Shown piece after piece: positions 46,294-54,932 of a stretch of 64,000 bases of DNA; the stretch's first letter is position 1, and each line of letters opens with the position of its first letter. The translations under genes and the position numbers were made by a program. Source of the DNA: RYN-230 sp963760405 (GTDB lineage Bacteria > Actinomycetota > Actinomycetes > Streptosporangiales > Streptosporangiaceae); contig CAVXCV010000003.1 of NCBI GenBank assembly GCA_963760405.1, forward strand, positions 124,001 to 188,000, written 5' to 3'. Below the pieces are notes generated by a model. That model ran no database searches and had not been told where the DNA came from. It saw nothing but the letters and a program-made list of their open reading frames with translations.

Positions 46294-49084
46294 ATGTCCA
46301 CCCCGGCCAGCCCGGCCCAGCGGTACGCCACGTTCCGCCGGCAGCGGGAGGAGAGCGGGCCGGAGCTCGCCGCCTTCCAGGCGCTGTACGACTTCGAGTT
46401 CGACCCTTTCCAGCGGCAGGCCTGCACGGCGCTGAGCGACGGGCACGGGGTGCTGGTGGCGGCGCCCACCGGCTCGGGCAAGACGGTCGTCGGCGAGTTC
46501 GCAGTGCACCTGGCGCTGGCCGGAGGCGGCAAGTGCTTCTACACCACGCCGATCAAGGCCCTGTCCAACCAGAAGTACGGCGACCTGGTCCGGCGGTACG
46601 GACCGGACCAGGTCGGGCTGCTCACCGGGGACAACAGCATCAACGGCGAGGCGCCGGTGGTCGTGATGACCACCGAGGTGCTGCGGAACATGCTGTACGC
46701 CGGCGTCACCCACGCTGGCCGGGCTCAGCTACGTGGTGCTGGACGAAGTGCACTACCTGGCCGACCGGTTCCGTGGCGCGGTGTGGGAGGAAGTGATCAT
46801 CCACCTGCCGGACCCGGTCCGGGTGGTCGCCCTGTCCGCGACCGTGAGCAACGCCGAGGAATTCGGTGACTGGCTAGCCCAGGTCCGCGGCGGCACCGCG
46901 GTGATCGTGGATGAGCACCGGCCGGTGCCACTCTGGCAGCACATGATGGTCGGCGGGCGGCTGTACGACCTGTTCCTGGAGGCCGGACCGGGCCGCACCC
47001 GGGACGCCGCGACCGGGCGGTCGCAGGACGAGCGCAAGGCGCAGGTGAACCCGGAACTGCTGCGGCTGGCCCGGCGCGACGACTGGCCCGCGGGCCGGGC
47101 GCCGTCCCGGCCAGCCCGGGACCGGGCCCGCGGCGGGCCCCGGCCGGTGCGGTACCGGCCGCCCAGCCGGCCCGAGGTTATCGCCCGGCTCGACTCCGCC
47201 GGGCTGCTGCCCGCGATCACGTTCATCTTCAGCCGGGCGGGCTGCGACGCCGCGGTCCGCCAGTGCCTGGACGCGGGCCTCCGGCTGACCACACCGGACG
47301 AGGCCGCCACCATCACCGAGATCGCGGAGCGGCGCACCAAGGACATCCCCGAGGCGGACCTGCCGGTGCTCGGCTACTCCGAATGGCTCACCAGCCTGCA
47401 GCGCGGCATCGCCGCGCACCACGCGGGCATGCTGCCCACCTTCAAGGAAGTGGTGGAGGAGCTGTTCGAGGCCGGGCTGGTCCGGGCGGTATTCGCGACC
47501 GAGACACTGGCGCTGGGCATCAACATGCCCGCCCGGACCGTGGTCATCGAACGGCTGGACAAGTGGAACGGGGAAACCCACGCCGACCTGACGCCGGGGG
47601 AGTACACCCAGCTGACCGGCCGGGCCGGGCGGCGTGGCATCGACGTCGAAGGGCACGCGGTGGTGCTCTGGCAGCCAGGGGTGGACCCGCAGGCGGTAGC
47701 CGGGCTGGCGGGCACCCGGACCTACCCGCTCAACTCCAGCTTCCGCCCGTCCTACAACATGGCGGTCAACCTGGTCGGGCAGGTCGGCCTGGATCAGGCG
47801 GCGGCGCTGCTGGAATCGTCGTTCGCCCAGTTCCAGGCGGACCGGGCGGTCGTCGGCATCGCCCGGCAGGCCCGGCGCAGCCGGGCGGCGCTGGACGAGA
47901 TCGAGCTGGCCTGCGAGCGGGGCGACTACGCCGAGTACCACGCGCTGCGCACCGAGCTGTCCGAGCGGGAGGCAGCCGCGGCCCGGCAGCGGTCCGCCGA
48001 GCGCTGGGCCGAGGCGCAGCAGTCACTGGCGCGGCTGCGGCCGGGCGACATCATCTGGGTCCCCGGCGGCCGCCGGGCCGGTTACGCGCTGGTCCTGCAG
48101 CCCGGCCTGCCCAGCCGCCGGGCAGACGGGGCCAGCCCGCCCGCCCCGCTCGTGCTGACCGCCAACCGCCAGGTCAAGCGCTTGTCCGTAGCCGACTTCC
48201 CGGTCCCGGTAAGCGCCATCGAGCGGGTACGGATCCCCAGCGGGTTCAGCGCCCGCTCGCCCCAGCACCGGCGGGACCTGGCCGCCACCATGCGCACCAG
48301 GCTGGCCGGGCGGGGCCGGCCGCGGCCGCCCCGGCCGGACGCGGACCGGCCGGGCCAGGAAGAGATCACCCGGCTGCGGCGGCAGCTGCGCCAGCATCCG
48401 TGCCACAGCTGCGCTGACCGTGAGGTGCACGCCCGGCAGGCCGAGCAGCGGGCCCGGCTGGAACGGGAGGTGGCCCGGCTCGAATCGACCGTGGCCGGCC
48501 GCTCGCACGTGATCGCGCGGACCTTCGACCGGGTCTGCGCGGTACTGGGCCGCCTCGGCTACCTGCACGACGGCCAGGTCACCGCGGACGGGCGGCGGCT
48601 CGCTGACCTGTACACCGAGCTGGACCTGCTGACCGCCGAGTGCGTCCGCCGCGGCCTCTGGGCGGATCTCGACCCGGCCGCGCTGGCGGCCTGCGTGTCC
48701 GTGCTGACCTTCGAGTCCCGGAAGACCGACGGCGACGGCCCGCCGCGGCTGCCCGGCGGCCCGGTCCGCGACGTGATCGCCGCGATGACCTCGGTCTGGG
48801 CGGAACTCGACGAGCTGGAAAAAGACAGCGGGCTGTCGTTCCTGCGCGAACCCGACCTCGGGTTTGCGCACAGTGCGTACGCCTGGGCCCGCGGCAAGCC
48901 GCTGGAGACAGTGCTCGGCCCGAACCTGACCCCTGGCGATTTCGTCCGCGCGGTCAAGCAGCTGATGGACCTGCTCAGCCAGATCGCGGTCGCGGCCGGC
49001 CCCGGCTCGGCGCTGGCGTCCACCGCGCGGGCCGCGGTGGCCGCGCTGCGCCACGGAGTGGTCGCGTACTCGTCAGTGAGCTGA
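46294..49084 (+). CDS. helY: DEVH-box RNA helicase HelY (frame break)
   Basis: Ski2/Mtr4-like superfamily 2 helicase, about 929 residues repaired. Walker A is APTGSGKTVVGEFA, the DEVH box LDEVHYLADRF, motif III LSATVSNAEEF, and motifs V-VI FATETLALGINMPARTVVIE and QLTGRAGRRGID. The C-terminal half includes an Arg-rich stretch, a CHSCADREVHARQAEQ insertion and a helical-bundle DSH-type domain. The frame slips near 46711 where one extra C in CACCC separates LYAGVT from TLAGLSYVVLDEVHYL. Follows tatC as in mycobacteria. Confidence 0.93.
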
Positions 49085-49348
49085 CCCGGTTGCGGGACGT
49101 ATTCAGCGCGGCGGGCGGCACGCACGACGACTGGGCCACCTACGACCGGGTCATGGCGGAGGAACGGCGCGCCGCGGTCCTGATCACCCCGGGCCGGTCT
49201 ACTCCAACGGCTGATCATGGCGCTTACCCGGGCGCCGGCCGGGGCCGGGCGGCGGGGGCGGTGGCGGCCCCGCCGGGACCGGCCCAGGCCAGATGAGCAG
49301 GACCGGGCAGGGCCAGGCGAGCTCTTGCGGATGAGAGTATTGGCGTTC

Positions 49349-50134
49349 ATGGACCTTGGCCTGGACGGCAGCCGTGTGCTGATCACCGGGGGAAGCCGCG
49401 GCATCGGCTTCGCCATCGCCGAAGCGCTGGCCGCGGAGGGAGCAGCGGTCGGGCTCGTCGCCCGGGACGCCGGGGGCCTCGCCACCGCGGCCGGGCAGCT
49501 GGCCAGCCGGGGTGCCCACGTGGCCACGGCCGCCGCGGACGTCACCGACACGGCCGCGCTGAACCGCGCGGTCGGGGAGATCGCCGCTGCCCTCGGCGGC
49601 CTGGATCACCTGGTGGCCAACGCGGGCGGCACGGTAGGCGGCGGCAACCTGACCAACTCCGGCCCCGGCGATTTCACCGCCACGTTCGCGCTCAACGCAG
49701 GCCATGCCGCTGAGCTGATCCGGGCCGGGCTGAGCCACCTGCACGCGGCGGGCGGCGGGTCGGTCGTGATCATCTCCTCGATCACCGGCTTGCGCCCGGC
49801 GCCGCGCACCGCCTACGCCGCGGCCAAGGCGGCGGAGATCCAGCTCGCGGCCACCGCCGCCCAGGAACTGGCCCCCGCGGGCATCCGGGTGAACGCGGTC
49901 AGCCCCGGGTCGATCATGTTCCCGGGCGGCGGCTGGGACACGTTCCAGCAGGAGAACCCGGAGGACTTCGCGGCGTTCCTGGCCACCCAGTTCCCGTTCG
50001 GCCGGCTGGGACAGCTGACCGAGGTTGCTGACGTGGTCACGTTCCTGCTGTCCGCCCGGGCCTCGTGGGTCACCGGGGCGAACATCGTGGTGGACGGCGG
50101 CCAGGGGTACCCGAGCGCCCGCCGGTTCGAGTAG
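49349..50134 (+). CDS. short-chain dehydrogenase/reductase
   Basis: A 261-residue classical SDR. LITGGSRGIGFAIAEALAAE is the dinucleotide motif, NAGGTVGGG follows, the catalytic Ser lies in VIISSITGL and Tyr/Lys in YAAAKAAE; WVTGANIVVDGGQG closes the protein. Substrate unknown; not part of the conserved block. ATG 49349 is taken because the domain starts immediately after it. The 264 bases between helY and this gene hold no confident gene. Confidence 0.87.
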   Translation: MDLGLDGSRVLITGGSRGIGFAIAEALAAEGAAVGLVARDAGGLATAAGQLASRGAHVATAAADVTDTAALNRAVGEIAAALGGLDHLVANAGGTVGGGNLTNSGPGDFTATFALNAGHAAELIRAGLSHLHAAGGGSVVIISSITGLRPAPRTAYAAAKAAEIQLAATAAQELAPAGIRVNAVSPGSIMFPGGGWDTFQQENPEDFAAFLATQFPFGRLGQLTEVADVVTFLLSARASWVTGANIVVDGGQGYPSARRFE

Positions 50135-50223
50135 GCCCAATATCGCTGGCTGGAGGACGAAGGACCCTGCCCCTGCCCGCCCTGGTGCGCGCTTACTAGC
50201 GGAAAGACCACCAGGGAGGGGTC

Positions 50224-50622
50224 ATGCGGCAACGAGTGCCCACACGAGCCTGGTATTCGCCCGGCCGGCCGGGCCGCCGTCCCCGGCTGCTCGTCGAGGA
50301 TGATCACCCGGCGCTAGCGATCGCCGACTTCTCCGCGTTCCAGCAGGCCGGCTTCGACGTGGCCTACTGTTCCGGGCCGGGGGAGCCGCCTGGCGACTGC
50401 CCGCTGCTGCGGGGCCAGCGCTGCGCCGTGCTGGCGGGCGCGGACGCGGTCCTGCACGGGCTCGATCCGGCCCTCGGCCTCTGCGCGGCAATCCGGCGGC
50501 GGTATCCGCGGATCGCCGTGCTCACCGAGCAGCCCGCCGCTGGCAGCGTGACGCTGGCCGCCGGATGCTCGGTGCCAGGCCAGATAGCGGCGCTGCGTCA
50601 GGCGCTGAGGCGGTCCGGGTGA
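50224..50622 (+). CDS. receiver-like small protein of unknown function
   Basis: A 132-residue protein I do not recognise. RLLVEDDHPALAIADFSAFQ and VAYCSGPG resemble the first strands and helix of a response-regulator receiver (DD pair), and ALGLCAAIRRRYPRIAVLTE resembles its later part, but the phosphoacceptor region is degenerate (GADAVLHG). Probably a pseudo-receiver. It overlaps the next gene by four bases (GTGA), so the two are likely co-translated. GGAGGGG stands before the ATG. Confidence 0.6.
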   Translation: MRQRVPTRAWYSPGRPGRRPRLLVEDDHPALAIADFSAFQQAGFDVAYCSGPGEPPGDCPLLRGQRCAVLAGADAVLHGLDPALGLCAAIRRRYPRIAVLTEQPAAGSVTLAAGCSVPGQIAALRQALRRSG

Positions 50623-51443
50623 CGCGCCGGGTACAGGGCTGGCGGAAGCTGGCGGGCGCGTCCTGGGGGCCGCCCCGCGACCCGCAGTTCTACGGGGACC
50701 TGGACCTGGACGCCAGCGCGCTGGTGGAGTACGTGGCGGAAGCCCGGCGGGTGGCCGGCGTGCATCTCACCGTGACCCATCTGGTCGGCCGGGCGGTCGC
50801 ACACGGCCTGGCCGAGGTGCCGGCGCTCCGGGTCCGGCTGGCCCGCGGTCGCGAGCATGACCGGGACAGCGTGGACGTGTTCTTCATCGTGACCACCGAC
50901 GGCGGGCAGGAACTGACCGGGATCAAGATCTGCCATGCCGACCGCAGATCCGCGGTTCAGATCGCGGCCGAACTCGGCCGCCGCTGCGCGGCGATCGAGG
51001 CGGGGGACGACGCCGGCCTCGGCGCGGGCAAGGCCCTGCTGGCCAGGCTGCCGCCTGGGCTGCTGCGCGGCGCCCTTCACCTCGGCGCCTGGCTCACCTC
51101 CGACCTCAACCTCGATCTCAGCCGGTTCGGCCTGCCGCGGCAGGCGTTCGGTGGCGCCATGATCACATCGGTCGGCATGTGGGGGATCAGCCACGCGTAC
51201 TCGCCCCTCGCGCCCTACTACCGGGTGCCGCTGCTGGTGCTGGTCGGCGCGGTCAGCCCGCGCCCGGCTGTCGCCGGGGACGAGGTCGTGGTGCGCCCGA
51301 TGCTCACGATCACGGCCACGTTCGACCACCGCTACGTGGACGGCTACCACGCCGCGAAGTTCGCCGACGCCGTGCGATGCTACTGCGCGGCCCCCGCCTC
51401 TTTTGAGCCGCCGCTGGCCAGCGGCGTCGGGTGCCGGGGCTGA
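50619..51443 (+). CDS. lone E2-type acyltransferase (2-oxoacid dehydrogenase CAT fold)
   Basis: A 274-residue protein with the chloramphenicol-acetyltransferase-like fold of dihydrolipoamide acyltransferase cores. The N-terminal part has LDASALVEYVAEARRVAGVH then LTVTHLVGRAVAHGLAEVP, and the catalytic motif DHRYVDG in TATFDHRYVDGYHAAKF is complete. There is no lipoyl domain and no subunit-binding domain. Similar lipoyl-less proteins exist in actinobacteria without a settled function. It could accept acyl groups from a lipoyl carrier in trans, or act on another thiol or amine. Confidence 0.82.
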   Translation: MTRRVQGWRKLAGASWGPPRDPQFYGDLDLDASALVEYVAEARRVAGVHLTVTHLVGRAVAHGLAEVPALRVRLARGREHDRDSVDVFFIVTTDGGQELTGIKICHADRRSAVQIAAELGRRCAAIEAGDDAGLGAGKALLARLPPGLLRGALHLGAWLTSDLNLDLSRFGLPRQAFGGAMITSVGMWGISHAYSPLAPYYRVPLLVLVGAVSPRPAVAGDEVVVRPMLTITATFDHRYVDGYHAAKFADAVRCYCAAPASFEPPLASGVGCRG

Positions 51444-51760
51444 TAGAGGGGGAACTCAGCGCCGTCCGGCAGCCGGATCGCCGCCAGCAGCCCCCAGCTC
51501 TGGGCAGAGACGTCCTGCGCCACCTCGACGCCCCGGCCGCGCAGTTCAGCGAGCGTGGCGTGGATGTCGTCACACATCAGGTAGAGCTCATGACGCCCGC
51601 CGTGCTCGTCCGGATGAACGGCGAGCTCGGCCGGGGGCAGCGCGAAGATAAGCCAGCCGCCGCCCGCGTCCACTGACGGCAGGCCGAGCACCTCGGCGAA
51701 GAACGCCCGGACCTTGTCCGCGGCCGGGGAAAACACGACCGCATGCATTCCGGTGATCAC
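51380..51760 (-). CDS. VOC (glyoxalase/bleomycin-resistance) family protein
   Basis: A 126-residue protein with one VOC half-barrel pair: MHAVVFSPAADKVRAFFAEV, LAVHPDEHGGRHELYLMCDD, TLAELRGRGVEVAQDVSAQS and LPDGAEFPLYQP. It keeps a possible metal His/Glu pair. Activity unknown. It is convergent with, and overlaps by 64 bases, the acyltransferase gene. Confidence 0.8.
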   Translation of the reverse strand: MITGMHAVVFSPAADKVRAFFAEVLGLPSVDAGGGWLIFALPPAELAVHPDEHGGRHELYLMCDDIHATLAELRGRGVEVAQDVSAQSWGLLAAIRLPDGAEFPLYQPRHPTPLASGGSKEAGAAQ

Positions 51761-51825
51761 GCTGCGAGCCTAATCCAGCCGGCGGTCGCCGCGGCGCGCT
51801 CTCGCAGGCTGCCCGGCAACCCTGT

Positions 51826-51998
51826 TCAGGTGAGAGCGTGTTCGGGTGGGCCGTGGCTGTGCGGGGTGTGTTGTGGTCGGGGCTGGTGGCGGTGATGGTT
51901 CCGTTGGCGTGCAGGGTGAGCTGCCAGCCCTGGCGGTGGACGGCGGTGAGGTGGTGGAAGGGGCACAAGGGCATGGCCAGGCCGGCGGCCGGCGGCAC
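51826..51998 (-). pseudogene. C-terminal remnant of a DUF222-type HNH endonuclease
   Basis: The minus-strand frame reads PLCPFHHLTAVHRQGWQLTL, then HANGTITATSPDHNTPRTAT, which is the characteristic C-terminal end of actinobacterial DUF222/HNH nucleases (CxFHH, W, DGT.TATSPD). The HNH core and the DUF222 part are missing: upstream sequence is taken by the GNAT gene on the other strand. It is a fragment only, marking an old insertion or deletion. Confidence 0.6.
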
Positions 51999-52045
51999 CT
52001 GTTATCTGCTTGCGGTGGGGCGCGCGGCCGGGCCACGCTCGTCCG

Positions 52046-52579
52046 GTGACGGCCATCGATATCCAGGTCCGGCGGGCCCAGCCGGGAGAGTGGGCCACAG
52101 CGCGCGAGGTACGGCTGGCCGCGCTGGCGGACGCGCCAGAGGCGTTCGGCTCCACGCTCGCCCGGGAACTGGCCTTGACCGAAGCTCACTGGCGGGACCG
52201 GATCGGGACCTGGCCGTGGTTCCTCGCCTACCAGGCCGGGGAGGCGGTCGGCATGGTGGCGGCCGCGCCTGAGCGGGAGGCCGGGGCCCGGCCCGCCGGC
52301 CAGCGGGACTGGCATCTGACCGGCATGTGGGTGAGCCCTCAGGCCCGGGGCACCGGCGCCGCCGACCTCCTGGTCAACGCGGTCACCGGGTACGCCCAGG
52401 CTCAGGGGGCGACCGGCGTCACGCTGTGGGTCGCCCTCGGCAACGCTCGTGCTCGTGCCTTCTACCAGCGGATGGGCTTCCAGCCCAGCGGCAGGCGGCA
52501 GCTGTACCGCCGGGACGGCGCCGCTGACCTGGATGAGGAGGAGCTGGTCCACCCGCTGGCGGGGACAGTGCCGCCGTAG
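52046..52579 (+). CDS. GNAT family N-acetyltransferase
   Basis: A 177-residue GCN5-like acetyltransferase: VRRAQPGEWATAREVRLAAL, LTGMWVSPQARGTGAADLLV with the acetyl-CoA pyrophosphate loop, and LGNARARAFYQRMGFQPSG. Acceptor unknown. The GTG at 52046 (TAIDIQVRRA) is chosen because the preceding frame overlaps the HNH remnant. No clear ribosome-binding site. Confidence 0.82.
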   Translation: MTAIDIQVRRAQPGEWATAREVRLAALADAPEAFGSTLARELALTEAHWRDRIGTWPWFLAYQAGEAVGMVAAAPEREAGARPAGQRDWHLTGMWVSPQARGTGAADLLVNAVTGYAQAQGATGVTLWVALGNARARAFYQRMGFQPSGRRQLYRRDGAADLDEEELVHPLAGTVPP

Positions 52580-52582
52580 ACG

Positions 52583-52800
52583 TCAGATCTGCAGCACCGC
52601 CCACAGGGCCACGGGTGGCCAGCACCAGGCCCGCGGGCACGGTGAGCAGCCCGAGCCGGGTGAACTCGGCGGGTGACCGCCGTGACCAGCAGCCCCGCGA
52701 GGGCCACGCAGAACAGCACCTCAGCGGCTGGCCCAGTCAGCAGGCCGGTCGCAGCGCTCTCCGCGTACAGTGGCGGTCCCTTCGCTGATGGCTCGGTCAA
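52583..52800 (-). pseudogene. possible broken small membrane-protein gene
   Basis: Three short minus-strand frames together read as a membrane protein: LTGPAAEVLFCVALAGLLVT in one, EFTRLGLLTVPAGLVLAT in a second and VALWAVLQI plus a stop at 52583 in a third. Each break is a one-base change within a few codons. No start codon is evident upstream. It may be a decaying gene or a real one with sequencing errors; I do not recognise the family. Confidence 0.3.
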
Positions 52801-52839
52801 ACCATAGCGGGCCCACGGCGGCCAGCGGCGCCTGGCAAG

Positions 52840-53757
52840 ATGTCCAGGGTGGGCCCGCTGATGCTGCTGGATACCGCCTCGCTGTACTACCGCGCGTTCT
52901 ACGGCGTGCCGGAGACGCTGACCGCGCCCGACGGGACGCCGGTGAACGCCGTCCGCGGCCTGCTCGACATGATCGCCCGGCTGGTCCGGGCGAGGCCACC
53001 AGCGGCGCTGGTGGCCTGCATGGACGCAGACTGGCGGCCAGCGTTCCGAGTCGCCGCGATCCCCTCCTACAAGGCGCACCGGGCCCGCCCGGACGGCACC
53101 GAGGAGGAGCCGCCCGCGCTCACCCCGCAGATCCCGGTGATCGCCGAGGTGCTGGCCGCGATGGGGATAGCGACAGCGGGCGCGGCTGGCTACGAAGCGG
53201 ATGACGTCATCGGCACGCTCACCGCCCGGGAACCCGGCCCGGTGGAGATCGTCACCGGGGACCGTGACCTGTTCCAGCTCGTGGACGACGCCCGGCCGGT
53301 ACGGGTCATCTACACCGTCCGGGGGCTGACCAAGCTGGATGTGGTGGACGAGGCGGCGGTGACGGAGCGGTACGGCATCCCCGGGCGGGCATACGCGGAC
53401 TTCGCCGTGCTGCGCGGTGATCCCAGCGACGGCCTGCCTGGGGTGCCCGGGGTGGGAGACAAGACCGCGGCCGCGCTGATCGCCACCTTCGGCTCGTTGG
53501 CGGCCATCATCAACGCGCTGGATAACGGGCACGGGGGCTTCCCCGGGGGCAGCAGGCGCAAGGTCGCGGCCGCCCGCGACTACCTGGAGGTGGCCCCGGC
53601 GGTGGTACAGGTGGCCAGCGATGCGCCGGTGCCGGAGGTGGACGGCGGGCTACCGGTCAGGCCTCCTGACCCGGCCCGGCTGGCCGCCCTGGACAGCCGG
53701 TGGGACCTGGGCTCATCGCTGCGCCGGGCAGCCGCGGCACTGGCCCAGGAGGCCTAG
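52840..53757 (+). CDS. 5'-3' exonuclease (PolA N-terminal-like, Rv2090-type)
   Basis: A 305-residue structure-specific nuclease of the FEN/Pol I 5'-exonuclease family. PLMLLDTASLYYRAFYGVPE begins the PIN-like domain, AADDVIGTL-equivalent EADDVIGTL and VTGDRDLFQLV supply metal-binding aspartates, and FAVLRGDPSDGLPGVPGVGD followed by KTAAALIATFG is the H3TH region. No polymerase domain. Expected to process flaps or RNA primers. Its place between helY and pepE matches mycobacteria. Confidence 0.92.
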   Translation: MSRVGPLMLLDTASLYYRAFYGVPETLTAPDGTPVNAVRGLLDMIARLVRARPPAALVACMDADWRPAFRVAAIPSYKAHRARPDGTEEEPPALTPQIPVIAEVLAAMGIATAGAAGYEADDVIGTLTAREPGPVEIVTGDRDLFQLVDDARPVRVIYTVRGLTKLDVVDEAAVTERYGIPGRAYADFAVLRGDPSDGLPGVPGVGDKTAAALIATFGSLAAIINALDNGHGGFPGGSRRKVAAARDYLEVAPAVVQVASDAPVPEVDGGLPVRPPDPARLAALDSRWDLGSSLRRAAAALAQEA

Positions 53758-53838
53758 CACAGCCGCTGGGCTAGCCTCTCGCCTATTTCGCTGGCGAGGG
53801 GGGACGCGCCGTAGGCGTGTTCCCGCCGAGTCATCGAT

Positions 53839-53877
53839 CCCGGGGGTTCCAGGGGTCGTCCCCCTGGGCTAGCAGAG
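53839..53877 (-). repeat. inverted single copy of the intergenic repeat
   Basis: On the minus strand it reads CTCTGCTAGCCCAGGGGG, then GACGACCCCTGGAACCCCC and GGG, matching the first part of the 11177 and 25682 repeats. It directly follows the stop codon of the PP2C gene, the same relation to a stop as at the other two sites. Confidence 0.75.
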
Positions 53878-54756
53878 CTACAGCACGCGGAGCGCTACCA
53901 GGCAGGTGTCGTCTTCCGGGTCTGTCGAGCCCTGGGCGTCCAGTACCGCCGCAATGAGCTGTTCCGGGTCGCTGATGCCCGCCGCGGCCTTGGCCAGCGT
54001 GCTGAGCCCGTCGTCCAGCGACCGGTCCCTGCGCTCCACCAGGCCATCGCTGTAGAGCAGCAGGATGTCGCCAGCCTCCAGGGTCACCGTCATGGCCTCA
54101 TAGCCCTCCCGGCCCGCGCCGAGCAGGATGCCCGACGGCTGGCCGAGCGGCCGCGCGCAGGCCCCCCGGACCAGCAGCGGCGGTGGATGGCCTGCCTGGG
54201 CCCAGGTGAGCCGGCGGGTCGGCGGGTCGAAATAGCCAGCCAGCACCGAGGCCGTGTGCTCCGGCGCGACGTGGTGCACCAGGTCATTCAGCCAGCCCAC
54301 CAGGCGCTGCGGCGGCGCCCCGGTGATGGCCAGGCCAGCCAGGGCACCGCGCAGCCGGGCCATGCCGGCCGCGGCGGGCAGGCCGTGCCCGGCGACATCG
54401 CCAATCGCGATGAGCACATCTCCGGGCGGCATCTCCGCGGTGATGTACCAGTCACCGCCGACGCGGCTGTCCGCGGAGGCCGGCAGGTACCGGACCACCG
54501 CGCGCAGCCCGGGCAGGTCGAACGGTGCCTCGTGCAGGGGCAGGATCGCACGCTGCAGTTCCAGCGTGACATGACGTTCTTGCAGCAAAGCGGCGGCGAG
54601 CGCGGTGGAATCGCCTGGCTCGCGCTCACTGTTACGCGGGCGCAGCGGAACCCGGCCAGACGCCGCGGCAAAGGCCGCGCGAGCCGCCGCCGAGCTGAAC
54701 CCCGGGCGGGCGCCTGGCTCTAGGGGAGCTGGAGAACTAACGATCTCAGAAGTCAT
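53878..54756 (-). CDS. PP2C-type (SpoIIE/RsbU) serine phosphatase
   Basis: A 292-residue protein whose C-terminal 230 residues form a SpoIIE/RsbU phosphatase: VGGDWYITAEMPPGDVLIAI, GDVAGHGLPAAAGMARLRGA, AGHPPPLLVRG, LLYSDGLVERRD and the final Asp pair in PEDDTCLVALRVL. Metal-binding aspartates are all present. The N-terminus lacks a recognisable PAS or GAF sensor; LAAALLQERHVTLELQRAIL is the usual linker helix. It probably dephosphorylates an anti-anti-sigma factor encoded elsewhere. Confidence 0.9.
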   Translation of the reverse strand: MTSEIVSSPAPLEPGARPGFSSAAARAAFAAASGRVPLRPRNSEREPGDSTALAAALLQERHVTLELQRAILPLHEAPFDLPGLRAVVRYLPASADSRVGGDWYITAEMPPGDVLIAIGDVAGHGLPAAAGMARLRGALAGLAITGAPPQRLVGWLNDLVHHVAPEHTASVLAGYFDPPTRRLTWAQAGHPPPLLVRGACARPLGQPSGILLGAGREGYEAMTVTLEAGDILLLYSDGLVERRDRSLDDGLSTLAKAAAGISDPEQLIAAVLDAQGSTDPEDDTCLVALRVL

Positions 54757-54932
54757 CGCCGTTCACATCAGTGAGCCGAAGTACACCTAGCGTGAGGCAT
54801 CAGGGGCCTTCCTGTCTAGATGGGCCTGGGAGCCCACCAAATGGGAACAGCGCACTGTCCTAAGGGACATAGCACGCTTCCCAGACGGGCAGCGTCGCCG
54901 CCATGCTTTACCCCCCGTGAAATGATGCTCCT

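Noticed and set aside
49055..49296. Plus-strand open frame after helY containing FSAAGGTHDDWATYDRVMAEE
   Set aside because: It looks coding in composition, but it has no ATG or GTG in a sensible place, runs into low-complexity sequence and matches no family I know. It may be a fragment.
54757..54932. Possible gene or RNA between the PP2C and pepE genes
   Set aside because: Only short frames and no strong stem-loop; treated as a divergent promoter region.
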